From assembly GCA_015680685.1 (NCBI GenBank), contig MNCI01022113.1, positions 316,945 to 380,944 on the forward strand: DNA of 64,000 bases, given 5' to 3'. A program made the translations under genes and the position numbers. The notes under the pieces are model-generated. The model was given only the letters and a program-made list of their open reading frames with translations. It was not told the origin of the DNA and made no database searches. Each line of letters opens with the position of its first letter. Within the stretch, counting starts at the first letter, position 1. The stretch is from Gnetum montanum. Lineage: Eukaryota > Streptophyta > Gnetopsida > Gnetales > Gnetaceae. Below are positions 23,380 to 34,970 of the stretch, piece by piece.

Positions 23380-23870
23380 AGTAACCCATGCTTTTTTGAT
23401 TGGATCCAAGGAAAAGATCTGACCCTTAAAGTCCTCTCATTTACTTGTATATAACTTAACATGAGCCATGCAAGGATCTTATTGATTTAGGTTTTGGTGT
23501 CAATATAATTTTCCATGACATGTACAAACCATGGAACCTACCACCTCTCAAGAAGAGTAATATTCATCTAGAATTGGTAGACTAGTTAATCATGATTCCT
23601 TTGGGACTTGTGGAGGATATTTTGATCACTGTTTGTGGGTGGTCCTATCCTATTGATTTTCTAGTGATTAAGATTAACAATTCTAAGGGAGACGTCCCAA
23701 TTATTATGGAAAGAACATGGTTGAGCACTATTGATGTGTGAATGGGCATCAAAGATCTCTCCTAGGAAATTTCCAAGAAGAGTGAATTTGGAAAGATTGA
23801 AAAGAAAGAGTTCCATGCATCGTGTATAGTGATACCAGGTGCAACTGTATGTAGAAACTTTGATTTGTCA
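23380..23870 (+). pseudogene. Gypsy-2 protease remnant
   Basis: The active-site block is LIDLGFGVNII (about 23478-23510). Asp is kept, but Ser-Gly has become Leu-Gly, so the motif is DLG rather than DSG. WNLPPLKKSN follows, then a decayed second block near 23695-23730 (PIIMERTWLSTID). It is syntenic with the Gypsy-1 protease. Stops and shifts are present. Confidence 0.75.
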
Positions 23871-24329
23871 AGAGCACATTCATCAAAGCATGTAGACATT
23901 ATGCAGATGACTTTCAAATTTAAAGGTGCCTATACATAGTAGCCACAAAACAAGAGGACACCCAATGGCTAATAGCTACTCTTGGAAGTGGCACACTTTG
24001 CACAAAACTTGCTAAGAGTCTAACATGTGCCTATATTGAAAGCATGGATAAATTAGAGCAAGTTCATCACCAACTCTCTAATAATGCAAATGATGATACC
24101 TATTAGGAAGAGTTGGAAACTCTACCTATCAACAAGGAGTATGCATTTTGGAAATAATCAATGCCAATCTTTCTCTTGAATAGAAACATATGCTATTGAA
24201 GGTGGTCAAAAAATGTCTAATAATATTTGCTTGGTCATATCCTAAACTCACAAGGATTGATCCTAGGATATGCCAACATTGTATCTACACTAATCTGGCC
24301 ATGAAGCCAAAGAGGTAGCCACAGCGATA

Positions 24330-24990
24330 GTTGAATCCCAAATTGAAGTAGATCATTGAAGAGGAAATCAAACAACTCCTCAAGGTAGGGTTTATCTATC
24401 CCATTGTGAATAGTGAGTGGGTTAGTCCACTCGTGATTGTGCCAAAGAAAGGTGGCAAGTGGCAGGTCTACATGGATTTCAATTGTTGAATATAACAACA
24501 TTCAAAGATTATTTTCCATTTTCATTTGTGGATCAAGTGTTAGACACTATATCTAGGCATTACTATTATAGTCTTCTAGATGGTTATAGGGGCTATAACC
24601 AAATCCAAATCGCATTAAAGGATCAAGCCAAAACAACATTCATGAGTACTTGGGGGACATTTGCATATGGAAAGATGCCTTTTGGTCTATGTAATGCTCT
24701 TGCAACATTCCAATGCTTGGTCTTGAGCATTTTTCAACAACAAATTGGTTATAGGGTGGAAGTCTTCATGGATGAATTTTTCACCTATCGCATCACATTA
24801 AACCAAGCCTTGGACCAACTTGAGCAAGTACTCAAAAGATATATGAAAAAAAACCTATAGCTTAATTGGTAGAAGAGCCATCTGATGGTCCTGGAGGGCA
24901 TTGTACTGGGGCATAGAATTTCTTAGGTAGGGATTGAGGTGGACCTTAAAAAGATAAGGGTCATCTAAGGAATAACTCACCATCAAAAAC
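24330..24990 (+). pseudogene. Gypsy-2 reverse transcriptase remnant
   Basis: Better preserved than in Gypsy-1 at its N-terminus: SEWVSPLVIVPKKGGKWQVY (about 24412-24471). Then come YRGYNQIQIALKDQAKTTF (about 24588-24645), KMPFGLCNALATFQ (about 24672-24713) and the catalytic block VEVFMDEFFTY (about 24757-24790). In that block the second Asp of the DD pair has become Glu. The frame is open for 133 codons (24459-24860). The missing Asp would abolish activity. Confidence 0.87.
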
Positions 24991-24999
24991 TGTTAAATA

Positions 25000-25600
25000 T
25001 GTTTAGTCATTCCTTGGACACACTGGCTACTATTAGTGATTCATAGAGAATTTCTCAAAGACTACAAAACCATTGGTCAAGCTAATAAAGAAAGATGCTC
25101 CATTCATCTAGACCAAGAAATGCAAAAAAGCATTCTAGAGCCTCAAGTAGAAGCTCATAGAGATTCCAATTCTACAAGCACCTATCTAGTCTAGATTGGT
25201 TCATATCATGAAAGATGCATCAAATTATGCTTTGGGAGTCATGCTTATGTAGTTGGACGACAAGAAACATCCATATTACATCCACTGCATAAGTCTAAGC
25301 ATTATGGGTGCACAATTGAATTACACCACAACAAAAAAATAACTAATGGTAGTGGTGTATGCTTTGGAAAATTTCAAGCACTATGTGCTTGAATATAAAG
25401 TCGTTTGTGCACATTGGCCATAGTGCCATCCACTTACTAATGAATAAACCAATGATGAGCAAACATGTGATACAGTGGTTGGTGATCTTGTAAAAATTTG
25501 ATCTTACGATGATAGATCAAAAAAGGACTAAGAACATGATCATTGACCATCTCTCTTAGTTACAATGGCATGACAAAGAGGAGGAGAGCTCACTCTTTGA
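25000..25600 (+). pseudogene. Gypsy-2 RNase H remnant
   Basis: FLGHTGYY-like text near 25013 (Ser-Leu-Gly-His) ends the RT connection. MKDASNYALGVML (about 25209-25245) and the decayed counterpart of NMVANHLSRL (about 25525-25560, LSxLQWHDKEEESSLF) mark RNase H. More stops than in Gypsy-1. The flanking text keeps the DQFPDDLLFV segment near 25600. Confidence 0.75.
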
Positions 25601-25639
25601 TCAATTTCCCGATGACCTTCTCTTTGTTGGTGCAATAAA

Positions 25640-25976
25640 TGAACAGATGCTCACAAAACCAAAATGATATGATGGCATCATCACTTATCTGCTCACTCAA
25701 GAGATGCCACAAGATTTGGACTATAGGAAGAAACAATAGTTTCTTCATCAAGCCAAATGCTTCATGGAAATCAATGGACACCTTTACAAGGTGTGCACCG
25801 ATGGCTTGGTTTGTTGGTGTGTCCCTGATGCATATTAATTCCATGTTTTCCAAGATGCCCATGAAGGCCTTTGTGAGGACCACTATGCTGGGAGATGCAT
25901 GGCCATTAAGATCCTAATGGTAGAGTATTATTAGCCAACCATCTTCATGGATGCCCACCAAGTTGTCCACTCTTAT
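25640..25976 (+). pseudogene. Gypsy-2 integrase remnant, part 1 (zinc-binding end)
   Basis: Contains GLVCWCVPDA, DAHEGLCEDHYAGRCM and ILMVEYY, then PTIFMDAHQVVHSY (about 25806-25976). These correspond to the H2C2 region of Gypsy-1 at 10730-10900. The text stops at the target duplication CTTAT (25972-25976), where Gypsy-3 begins, and resumes at 34019. Confidence 0.85.
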
Positions 25977-26605
25977 TGATGAGTGGTGAGGTACCCCTAT
26001 GCTCAACCATACAAATAAAAGTGTGTACGCATGATCCATTCGAACTCTATAGATGGACTAGTTATGGCACCTAGATAGTTACACGTTGATTTTAGTTCAT
26101 TTTTTTCCCACCTAGACTAGTATTTGTTTTTTCATGTACGATTTAGTCTAGAGTGAGGCATATGATGTGATTCCTAATTACTATGCTACTCCTAAAATCA
26201 ATAAGAAATAACTTGAGTGAACTGATAGGTAATAAAAAATAAAGTCTAAGCTAGCCTAAGAGTGATGAGAATCTATCCTTAATCATCCATAGGCATCTTG
26301 GACCTCATGCACTACTTTTGGGGTTACCAAGCACACATTTACTCAAAACACTACTAGTCATGCTACTGGGTTACCAAGTAGTTACACTTAAATGTTCGTG
26401 ATTAAGACGTACCCATTTTGCATTAACAATAGGAATAGTAAATGAAGATAAGAAATATTAACTAAGAAAATAATAATTAATAATTAATAATTAACAATTA
26501 AACAATTAAATACTAAGTGAATGTTGCAATGATAGAGTAATCTCAATCTTTATTGTTGATTGTGTGTGTGTCCAAGTATGTCACACTCAAACAATAGTCT
26601 CATTC
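25977..26605 (-). repeat. Gypsy-3 3' LTR, truncated to its R/U5 half
   Basis: Aligns with 33156-33765 (shared TAGATAGTTACxCxTTGAT, CACTACTTxTxGGGTTACCAAG, GTCCAAGTAxGTCACAC). After about 26605 the two diverge and the U3 half is missing. A deletion or rearrangement inside the element is the likely cause, since the outer end still has its target duplication. Confidence 0.75.
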
Positions 26606-26659
26606 TATCACACACTTATTTCAATAGTCATCTTCTAATGAATCGTGTGTACCTCCTCC

Positions 26660-28480
26660 ATTGAGAGGATCATGTTTTCTCTAGCTAAGTGATTCATGTC
26701 CTAGCTAACCCTTATTAATTATTTTCACATTTGTTAAAAATTCTCCTCAAGAACATTCTTTTGTTTTTCAATTATGGTCAACTGAAGATTCTCAGTGGCA
26801 AGGTGTTTGTTTTCTTCTTGTAAGGTCTTAAATCCTTTGGCATGTGCATACGTTTGGGCTTGTGCCTTTGAAGCATCCCAATCAACCTTCTCTTTTTCCC
26901 TTGCCACTCTTTTATTCTCTTCTAACAATTTATTTAGCTACTCTATTTGAAATGACTCTAGCTAGTCAGCTAGGATAAATTGGGATGGATCTTGCTATGT
27001 AGCTTTCAGGGTGATGAACTTCTCTTGGAGTCTTTTCAACTCATCCTTTGCATGTTCAGCCCTAACCTCCACCATGACCAACTTTCCTTTTGTAGAGATG
27101 AGGTCTGATTATGTTGTTGTGACATCTTGACGGATGTTAAACATGGAGGTCATCACTTGTCCTATTTGCAACAACCGATCCAAAGCATCCTCATGATCAG
27201 CAAGAGTCAGCGAGGGACTGACTAAAGTTTGAGTATCACATGCTCTTGTGAAATGTACCAGTGGCACAACAAGGACATTGAATGATTCTTTGATGTGGTT
27301 TGCGACCACTTTTTTTGCTCCTACTACATCTTGGTGTTGCGTAACCACTACTATGGTGCCTTTACTAGTTTCTAATTGCACTTGAAAAGATGTAGTGTTT
27401 CCAAAGATCTTTTGTGACCAATGTGATTCCCCTCCTCTTGTTTGAATAGAAACCTCACCCTGTGCATGATCAATTGAGATTGTGGATTGTACAGCATCGT
27501 CAATGATCTTGAAGAGGTAAGCCTCACACAACTTCCCCAACTGATCAATTCTGCAATGGCCCTGAGGTGGCTCATCGATGGTCGATAATCCTACAGTGGT
27601 GGTGGCAGTTGGTCTTACTAGCCTATGGGTTGTGTGCTTAGCCCTACTTCCTGTTATTGATTGGGCCTCATGTCCAAAAGTTGGCTAGGCCTGATTATTT
27701 GAGGTGTAGTGGGCCCAACCGTCTACTCTTGCTTAGGCTCCAATGTCTCACTAGCATCTTTCCTTGGTGTTGGTGGCTTCAGTAATTTAGCATATGAGGC
27801 ATTTTTAGGCTTTCTAGGGATGTCATTGGTGTACCCCAAAATTCTAGCACACTAGCACAGCTTCCTGATTAAGCAGGGAAAAGGCAATGCACACTTCCCT
27901 ATCTTACGTTCTTCAAACTACCTTAATATTTTTGTGAGATATAAATGGGGTAGGTTGGCATCAACCTTTTCTCATTAGGATCACACTTCCTCTGGCCACA
28001 TAGGTGGAAATTTTGTTTAATACTTTTGTTGGGAAGAGGTGATAGGTGTCAATTTTGAAATAGATTCTCTCTTCAAGTGTGAGCTCCCCATATGTTTTAT
28101 CCTCCTTGCCTTACGTCCTTTTTAACCATATTTTCTATGCATTAGCATCAAAGTAAGTAAACAAGTGACCAACCTTGGGCCCTGTATTCGAAAGGTTTAG
28201 AACTTCCAAAATGGCCTTAGTATAGAAATTGACTAAAATCCAACCAATATCAGTGGTGGTGCCTTCTTCCTTATTATGCCAAAATTGGTACATCTCCCCT
28301 AGGTACCATTCGCCACTCTTTGAGAGAACAGGTCATAGTGGAGATCCTTTAAGTTGATCTCTGACTATCAAGGGCAAATTCGGTGAAGGGTCCAAAATTA
28401 AGTTCTGCAATCACTACAACTAACATGAACCTTTCCCGAATCACCTGAATGCATTTTGGAGACAATGTGAGATGTTGTCC
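26660..28480 (-). pseudogene. Extra reading frame of Gypsy-3: globular N-terminus, linker, C-terminal coiled coil
   Basis: A coding-like stretch on the element's sense strand, downstream of gag where pol is missing; product not recognised. The N-terminal part (28460-27970) reads continuously apart from two or three stops and a shift: LPLIVRDQLKGSPL, SGEWYLGEMYQFWHNKEEG, DIGWILVNFYTKAILEVLNL, LTLEERIYFKIDTYHLFPTK. A Pro/Lys-rich linker follows (27830-27640). An open 143-codon stretch (27540-27109) comes next, then a charged segment and a heptad-rich stretch (26928-26734: VAREKEKVDWDASKAQAQ, LQEENKHLATENLQ) predicted to form a coiled coil. Possible identities are an additional retroelement frame, a decayed env-like product, or a captured host gene. 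I cannot choose. Confidence 0.6.
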
Positions 28481-28699
28481 CTATTTAGGTGCCTTGCCTT
28501 CTCCACCTTCTACATGCCCAGATTATGCAGTAACAAGTGGTTCTTGATGGATGTTGAATTATTATGCCTCCTGCTCTACATGTTCTATAGGGGGTCCTTG
28601 GCCTCTGCCTCTCCTTGGCCATTTGGACATACCCTGAGAGGATCCTCCTTATTGTCCTCATTTAGGGACCATCTGCAATCACACAGGATCAACTGTTAG

Positions 28700-30640
28700 T
28701 AAGGTCATTTAACAAAATTTGATTTATACCTTACTCATTACCTTTAATGAATTCAATTCTTGCTTAATATGATTTAGAGTTAGAAATTTTTAAGAAAATC
28801 CCCTAAAAAATTTTAATGTTAGGCCCAATTTCATCAGGTGACTCCAAAAATAATTTCCATGGTTTTGGTGAAGAAATAAAATTGGTTTGGCATAAGTTCT
28901 TATCATTTTTTAAGATTACTTACCCGTATGATATCCTTTGAGGAACAATGAATTTCAAAAAAACTATGTGCAACTTGAAGCATACCCTTCCCCCATGATT
29001 GAGTTAAACACTTGGGGTTTAAGCAGGTTCAATCAGAAGGAGAATTAGAGCATTTATGAGTAAGATATTGATGTTTAAATGATAAGTGCAAAAGCTTGAA
29101 AATTCATGGAAGAAAATTGCAAAAACTCCCCTTGCGTTAATAGTCAAAAATGACATTGACGCATGCAGGGGGGATCCATATATATAGATCTTATGGACAC
29201 CATATCGCGTACATGCTAGTGTGGACCCGATATTGCATCAAACTAGATACCAAGTACCTGATATCACATCCCTTCCAAAATAGGGTACTTAGCAAAATTG
29301 ATAAATTTTCGAATTTCCAAGGCAAAAAATGAAGGATTTAAGGTAGATTCGGAAGATTTGAGGTAATGTTGAGTAGACATTAAGGCACCAAAAGTGTAAT
29401 AAAGTGGAATTATACAATAAAGTTCTTTTTTTTTTTTAGGGAAAAGAGACATTTAGTGGTGCATGGGAACATTGGGGTTGAAATGATGATAAAGGGGAGA
29501 ATAAATTCAGCAATGCAATAGTTAGAGGTTATAAGATGATGGAATGGTGTGCAATAAATATAGATTACAAAAGTTACACAAGTGGGTCCTCCCCAAAGCA
29601 GGTTCCAACCTATCATGCCCTTATGTAACCACACCTTAAAATGTCCATAAGCACTAGGAGGGTTAAATGCAATCTACACTAGTGAAAAAAAATACACATG
29701 TTAAATACCATCATGATGAGGTATGAATTCTATGTTACAAAAGACACAAGTTAGAAATACTTGGACAATGGGATGAAATGAATCATAAAAGGGATTGTAA
29801 AAATTTGGACATGAGGCAACTTACCCTAGGCACAATGAATCCTGAGTGTGGAACATGATTAAGATATCATTAAGCCTTTCACTCCAAAATCAAGACCAAG
29901 TCCATACCTCTAATTAGTGACATCGCATTGTTTCATCCAATGATAAACAATCATAAGAGCATCATAACAACAAGGCATATGATCACTTGGCATTTTGTAC
30001 AATGGAGAAGTAATTTAGAATTTCTCTATGACACAATCTTTGTGATCTTTTCTTTATTATTTTTCCTTCTTTCTTTTCTTTTTCATCACTTGGCCGCTTT
30101 GGCACTTTGTCATTTCCAACAATGATTTGGAGAAGCCACCAACCTTTAGGCATGGGTGCATGTCTTTTTAGTGGGATCCTCTAGAACAACATTGAGTTTC
30201 TTTATTGAGTGCTATTATTACTCTTACTTCCATTTTTCATTAGATCTACAAGGACCTTAGTACAACCAAGTTGTATGATAGCACAAACAGATGTCACCAA
30301 AGAGAATCCACAAGTCCCCTTGATGTCACACCCTGGTCATTCCCCCTTAGTCCATCATTCTTCACTCTAGGCATAATGAGTACAAAGTTACTTTAAGTTG
30401 TAATGATGATAAGAATATCATCGTACCTAGAGTAGAACCTCTTATTAATAGAATGGGTAGGTGGATGTTGTGGGTTCACTGTCCAAATAATTAGTCACCT
30501 GAGACTTCATAGCATAGAACAACACCTCAAGCAACAAGCCACATGAGTATTTTATTCACCAATGAGATTACCCTCAAAAAGATAAAATGAAAAATTAAAA
30601 ATGAAAAACTAGAAAACAAAAAATTGTAAAGTCAAAGAAA
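28700..30640 (-). other. Gypsy-3 interior without a recognisable domain
   Basis: About 2 kb between gag and the extra frame; no supportable gene. 29150-29290 contains a U3-like patch: ATATATATAG plus GATATTGCATC, GTACCTGATATC and ATATCGCGTAC, resembling the micro-repeats in the U3 of the 5' LTR at 33920-34005. This could be a displaced piece of the missing 3' U3. A perfect hairpin ATGGGGG-GTAT-CCCCCAT lies at 30669-30686. Confidence 0.5.
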
Positions 30641-30799
30641 AAAACATTTACTAATTCTGCTTATTAGAATGGGGGGTATCCCCCATGACTAAACTGTTAA
30701 GCATGGCTAGAATTAATAATGGAAAATTTGGATCCATGCATGTTGGAAACATTGAGGTCTAGTCATATCCAAACCACTGGGTGTCTTTTGATGTGGTGG

Positions 30800-33024
30800 C
30801 AAGGATGTACCCAAATTGGGATTTACACACTTAATGAAAGTAGGCATAGTGGGGCAGATTATAAGATGTGGTCATGTGGGAAGAAGCTAACCCACTATGG
30901 CACCTATGACCATAAGATGGTATGCAAGAATTGATATGTCTTCCTACGTGGTTATATCCATTGGGTTGCATGGTTGTTGGAGCATTAATTGATGGTCTGG
31001 ATGAGGTAACAGGAGGTGTTGAGTTCAAAGAGGAAGATGCACCACAACACAGGGCTTGTGCTAAGTTGGAGGATACAATGGTTTTAGAACCATGTTGTCT
31101 CTTTCTACGGTCATGCCTAAAGAAAGGATGCTTTTGAAATTATGGAGGACTTCCACTATTATTGATAGTAGTAGCATAAGTAATTTTTGTGGGTTGGTGC
31201 TATGATGCAAAACCTTCTAGAACAACTGGTGGCAATGTCAAAGGAGGTGAAGGATAAGAATATTGAGGGTAAGAAGAAGTGGAAGGAACCTGAGGTGGTG
31301 ATCCTGTGGAAGAGTATATGGGTTAATAGTACTTAGGAAATGATAACGATGGGGTGAAGTAGAGGATGTTGATCCAGTCAAGGAAACAAGGTGTTGAACA
31401 TAATAAACATTTGGTGTCAAGGTATACGAAGGGTGTGGTTTGTTTGGGGTGGCCTCCCCCACAATTGGGGATTTTTCCACTACGATTGGACATGGTAGTT
31501 TTGTACAAAATCTGGATGTAGCATTCCTTCCCAATGCTCATGTAAATGTGACAATATTGGGCATTAGCTTTCGAGGTGATTGTACAGACAAAAATTACAT
31601 TGATACTTATGATTGGTAGTTGAGACCCTATCCTTATTATTTTTAGCCCTTCTTTCTAATTGCCGAGTGGTGTTCTATACTATTTCTTAGTTTGACATCC
31701 TTTGTTTGTTCTGTTTGTTAGAGTGTTGATGCATGGTTCTACCTCTAATAATGTTTGCATATTCTTCACATTTTTCATGTACCCTTTCTATCATCTTATT
31801 TATCTTTGCCTCAATTTCATCTAGTGATTGTAGTATTAGCAAAGATGATTCCACCTCCTTGAGGTGAATTGATTTCTCCTTTTCATGATTATGGACCTTT
31901 GTTATTTTAAGATTTTGGTCCTATTGAGATCTCTCAACATTCTCCCATTTGTCTATTTCTCCTTCTTCTTTTACCACTCACTTAATAAGCTCTTGTAATT
32001 GGTGGGTTCATAGTTCATATAGTTGACCTAGGGCATACATCCTGAGGGTCTCCCTTGTTTCATTACAAAGCCCATCCATGATGTGATACGTTAGCCTTTC
32101 CTTAGAGAACCCATGGCCTAGGCAGTTGTTTAATAGCAAGTAATATCTTTCTAAGGCCATGTCCAAGGGTTCATGTTGCCCTTGTTTCCATTCTTGGATT
32201 TGTCTCCTCAAGGCTAACACTCTTGCACAGGTTCGATATCTTTCATTGAAGAGTTCTACCATTGTTGGCCAATAGCAAATTAATTTGGGTTTTAAAGACC
32301 TATACCATACTTTTGCTTGGCCAACAAGTGTCATAGAAAAGATCTTAAGTCTTTGCTACCCATTATCAATGTTGTTCCATGCACAGGCATCATAGAAGGC
32401 TTGTAAATGATGTTGCAGATCTAAATCATAGCCTTCTGAAAACTTGGAAAAGTTGTTTAAATCAAGCCTCAGTAGAAGGCTTTCCTTGTGATGCTTGCGA
32501 GATATTTGAACAGCCTCTTGTATATACATTAGGCTTTTAGTGGCCAATAGGGGTTCATCATCACTAAGTAGGTTATGAGTTTGTGAGTTGGGATGATGTT
32601 ATCTTTATTCATGTTGATGTTCCTGACTTTGCCCGTAAGTTCAATTTTTATTTCTACATCGACCCCTTGAGAAATGGTCATATGTGTCATGACCTAACGT
32701 TGAAGGAGTAGAGGAAGAGAAAGAATTGGAATATTTGTCATGACTTTTGTAAGTCTTCCAATCATCCCCGGATAAACTCTTAGTAATCATTGAGAAGGTC
32801 CTAGGCCTTACGGGCCTCCTCATTCCATGGGATGTCCCATCCTCACTAAAGGTGTCTAAGTTAGATGACAAGAGTCCTTGAGTATCATTGGGGTGTTCAT
32901 GAACATATGAGACTCTTGCATAAGATTGAGTACTCCAAACTTCTTCGTCATCATAAATTGCATTGGTTCTCCAATGAATTTCCTTGCTAGTTGTTGCGTT
33001 AACATCATTTTGTGAGAGAGACAT
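30800..33024 (-). pseudogene. Gypsy-3 gag remnant
   Basis: The start at ATG 33024 gives MSLSQNDVNATTSKEIHW, chosen because it matches the gag starts of Gypsy-1 and Gypsy-2. The frame continues to 32641 (RRPVRPRTFS, SGDDWKTYKSHDKYS). The core lies at 32547-32008: DLNNFSKFSEGYDLDLQHHL, QAFYDACAWNN, then MTLVGQAKVWYRSLKPKL and FNERYRTCARVLALRRQIQ. This is better preserved than in Gypsy-1. A Pro/Tyr-rich tail lies at 31534-31200. It has few stops in the core, consistent with a later insertion. No zinc knuckle was seen. Confidence 0.82.
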
Positions 33025-33137
33025 TGGTGTGAATTGTGTGTGAATTATTTGCAATTAATTCCTTCTAAACGATATATTGTTAATACTTCGTTACAGCGAT
33101 CTTGTATGATATAACTAATCTAGAAAACTAGCATCAT

Positions 33138-33154
33138 CCCCAACAATAGTGCCA
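33138..33154 (-). promoter_or_regulatory. Gypsy-3 primer-binding site, tRNA-Asp type
   Basis: On the reverse strand, TGGCACTATTGTTGGGG lies one base from the 5' LTR. It matches the Asp-tRNA complement TGGCGCCGTTGCCGGGG with four changes, mostly at CpG or C sites. It extends further than the PBS of Gypsy-1 or -2. Confidence 0.8.
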
Positions 33155-33155
33155 A

Positions 33156-34018
33156 TGATGAGCGGTGAGGTACCTCTATGCTCAACCATACGAATACAAG
33201 CATATACACATAATCTGGTCAAACTCTGCAGATGGACTAGTTGTGCCACCTAGATAGTTACCCATTGATCATAGTTCACTGTCTTCCCACCTAGACTAGT
33301 ATTTGTTTTGTCATGTATGGTTTAGTCCAGAGTGAGGCATATGATGTAATTCCTTATTACTATGCTACTCCTAAAATCAATAAGAAATAACTTAAGTGAA
33401 CTGATAGCCGATGAAAAATAAAGTCTAAGCTAGCTTAAGAGCGATGAGCATCCATCCTTAATATTCTGTATACATCTTAGACCTCATGCACTACTTCTAG
33501 GGTTACCAAGTACACATTGACTTGAAACACTACTAGACATGCTATTGGGTTACCAAGTAGTTACACTTAAATGTTCATGATTAAGACATACCCATTCTGC
33601 ATTAATAACAGGAATAGTAAATGATGATAAAGAAATATTAACTAAGAAAATAATAAATAATAATTATCAATTAAACAATTAAAGACTAAGTGAATGCTGC
33701 AATGATAGAGTAATCTCGATCTTTATTGTCAATTGTATGTGTGTCCAAGTACGTCACACCTGAACAAAGGTTTCGTACAATTACAATCGTCACATTGTGG
33801 GCATGCACTTGGAAGGAACTGAAACCTAACAAAAAACTAACAAACGACTCTAACCTATAACTTACCAACTAACTCCCTTCCTATGTGGATGGGTGCTACA
33901 TTTATAGGCCAACATAGGAATCACGATATCATGTATTCGATATTGTTATCCAAGCTATGATGTTGTGTACCCAATATCAAGTATCTGATATCAGGGCTTG
34001 GCAAACTGTGATTCATCA
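33156..34018 (-). repeat. Gypsy-3 5' LTR (863 bp)
   Basis: Complete LTR, ends TGATGAGCGG and TGATTCATCA as read on the + strand. The R/U5 half matches 25977-26605 and, more distantly, the Gypsy-1 and -2 LTRs. The U3 start (33915-34005) has drifted copies of ATATCAxGTATCxGATAT, analogous to the micro-repeats in the other members but with different sequence. A TATA-like TTTATAGGCC lies at 33901-33910 (reverse: GGCCTATAAA). Confidence 0.87.
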
Positions 34019-34970
34019 CTTATGAACACTATCAATGAGATGATGGGATGACCACACGAATGGAGGGACCCCAATATTTGATTCAATCACTAGAACCCTT
34101 CAACATATGGAGCATCAACTTCATGGGTTCCATCACACCCATGTCCAATGGGAAGGGATATATAATCATCGTCATTGACTGCTGCACAAAATGGATAGAA
34201 GTAGCAGTCATCATCAACTGTACATCATTCACTGCTATGTGGTTGGTACAAAAAAATGGTGTGAACAGGTTTGGTATGCCACGTGCACTAATTTCTGACA
34301 ATGGAATCCATTTTACAAGTGCTACTTTTTGCAAGCTTATGCAATGCTTAGGGGGTTGAACATAAATTAACAACACCATACCACCCCCAAGCCAATGGTC
34401 AAGAAGAAGTTACTAATAGGAAGATCACGAAGATCCTAATGAGAACTATTATCAAATATTGGAGAGACTAGAGCACAAATTAAACAATGCCCTCTAGGCA
34501 TACTACTCAACATGGAAACTTCACATAGGCTACTCTCCCTATGAGCTGGTATACAGAAAATTACCAACTCTACCTATCCAATCTAAGCTTTGTACACTTT
34601 CAACAACTTGTGACTTAGACCTTGACCTTAGCCTAGCACAGAAAGAAAGATTAATCAACCTGAATGTGCTAGATGAAAATCAATTAGTAGCCTTATCCTT
34701 AAATGAAGTGCACAAGGCATTTAACAAAGAGCATCATGACCTTAGAATATGGAAAGAGAAATTTCAACTAGGAGATAAGGTTTTCTATTGGAACCCCACA
34801 CGCATATCTCAACGAACTAAATTCTAAACATTGTGGAAAGGGCCTTACATAATTTATGAAACCTTTCTTTCTAGGACCATGATAATATACAAACCCAAAA
34901 TCCAAAAAAAAAAAACAAAAAAGTAGTTGGTCAACATGCAACAAGTCAAACCTTTCCATGAACCCATATA
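34019..34970 (+). pseudogene. Gypsy-2 integrase remnant, part 2 (catalytic core and C-terminus)
   Basis: Continues directly from 25976 once Gypsy-3 and one CTTAT are removed. The core reads INFMGSITPMSNGKGY, VIDCCTKWIEVAV (first Asp, about 34173), LISDNGIHF (second Asp, about 34289) and NGQEEVTNRKIT (about 34396-34430). The last keeps the catalytic Glu that Gypsy-1 has lost. GYSPYELVYRKLPTL and KFQLGDKVFYWN follow. Frameshifts near 34360 and stops later make it inactive. Confidence 0.86.

Larger units (their letters stand above)
25977..34018 (-). mobile_element. Gypsy-3: non-autonomous gag-bearing Gypsy element inserted in Gypsy-2
   Basis: Bounded by a perfect 5-bp target duplication CTTAT (25972-25976 and 34019-34023). 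Its outer ends TGATGAG...TTCATCA are the family's LTR termini read in reverse. Internal order on the reverse strand: 5' LTR (33156-34018), Asp PBS, gag, about 2 kb without domains, an extra reading frame (28480-26660), then a truncated 3' LTR (25977-~26605). No protease, RT, RNase H or integrase motif was found. It would have needed enzymes from a relative. Its insertion into the Gypsy-2 integrase means it moved after Gypsy-2. Confidence 0.88.
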
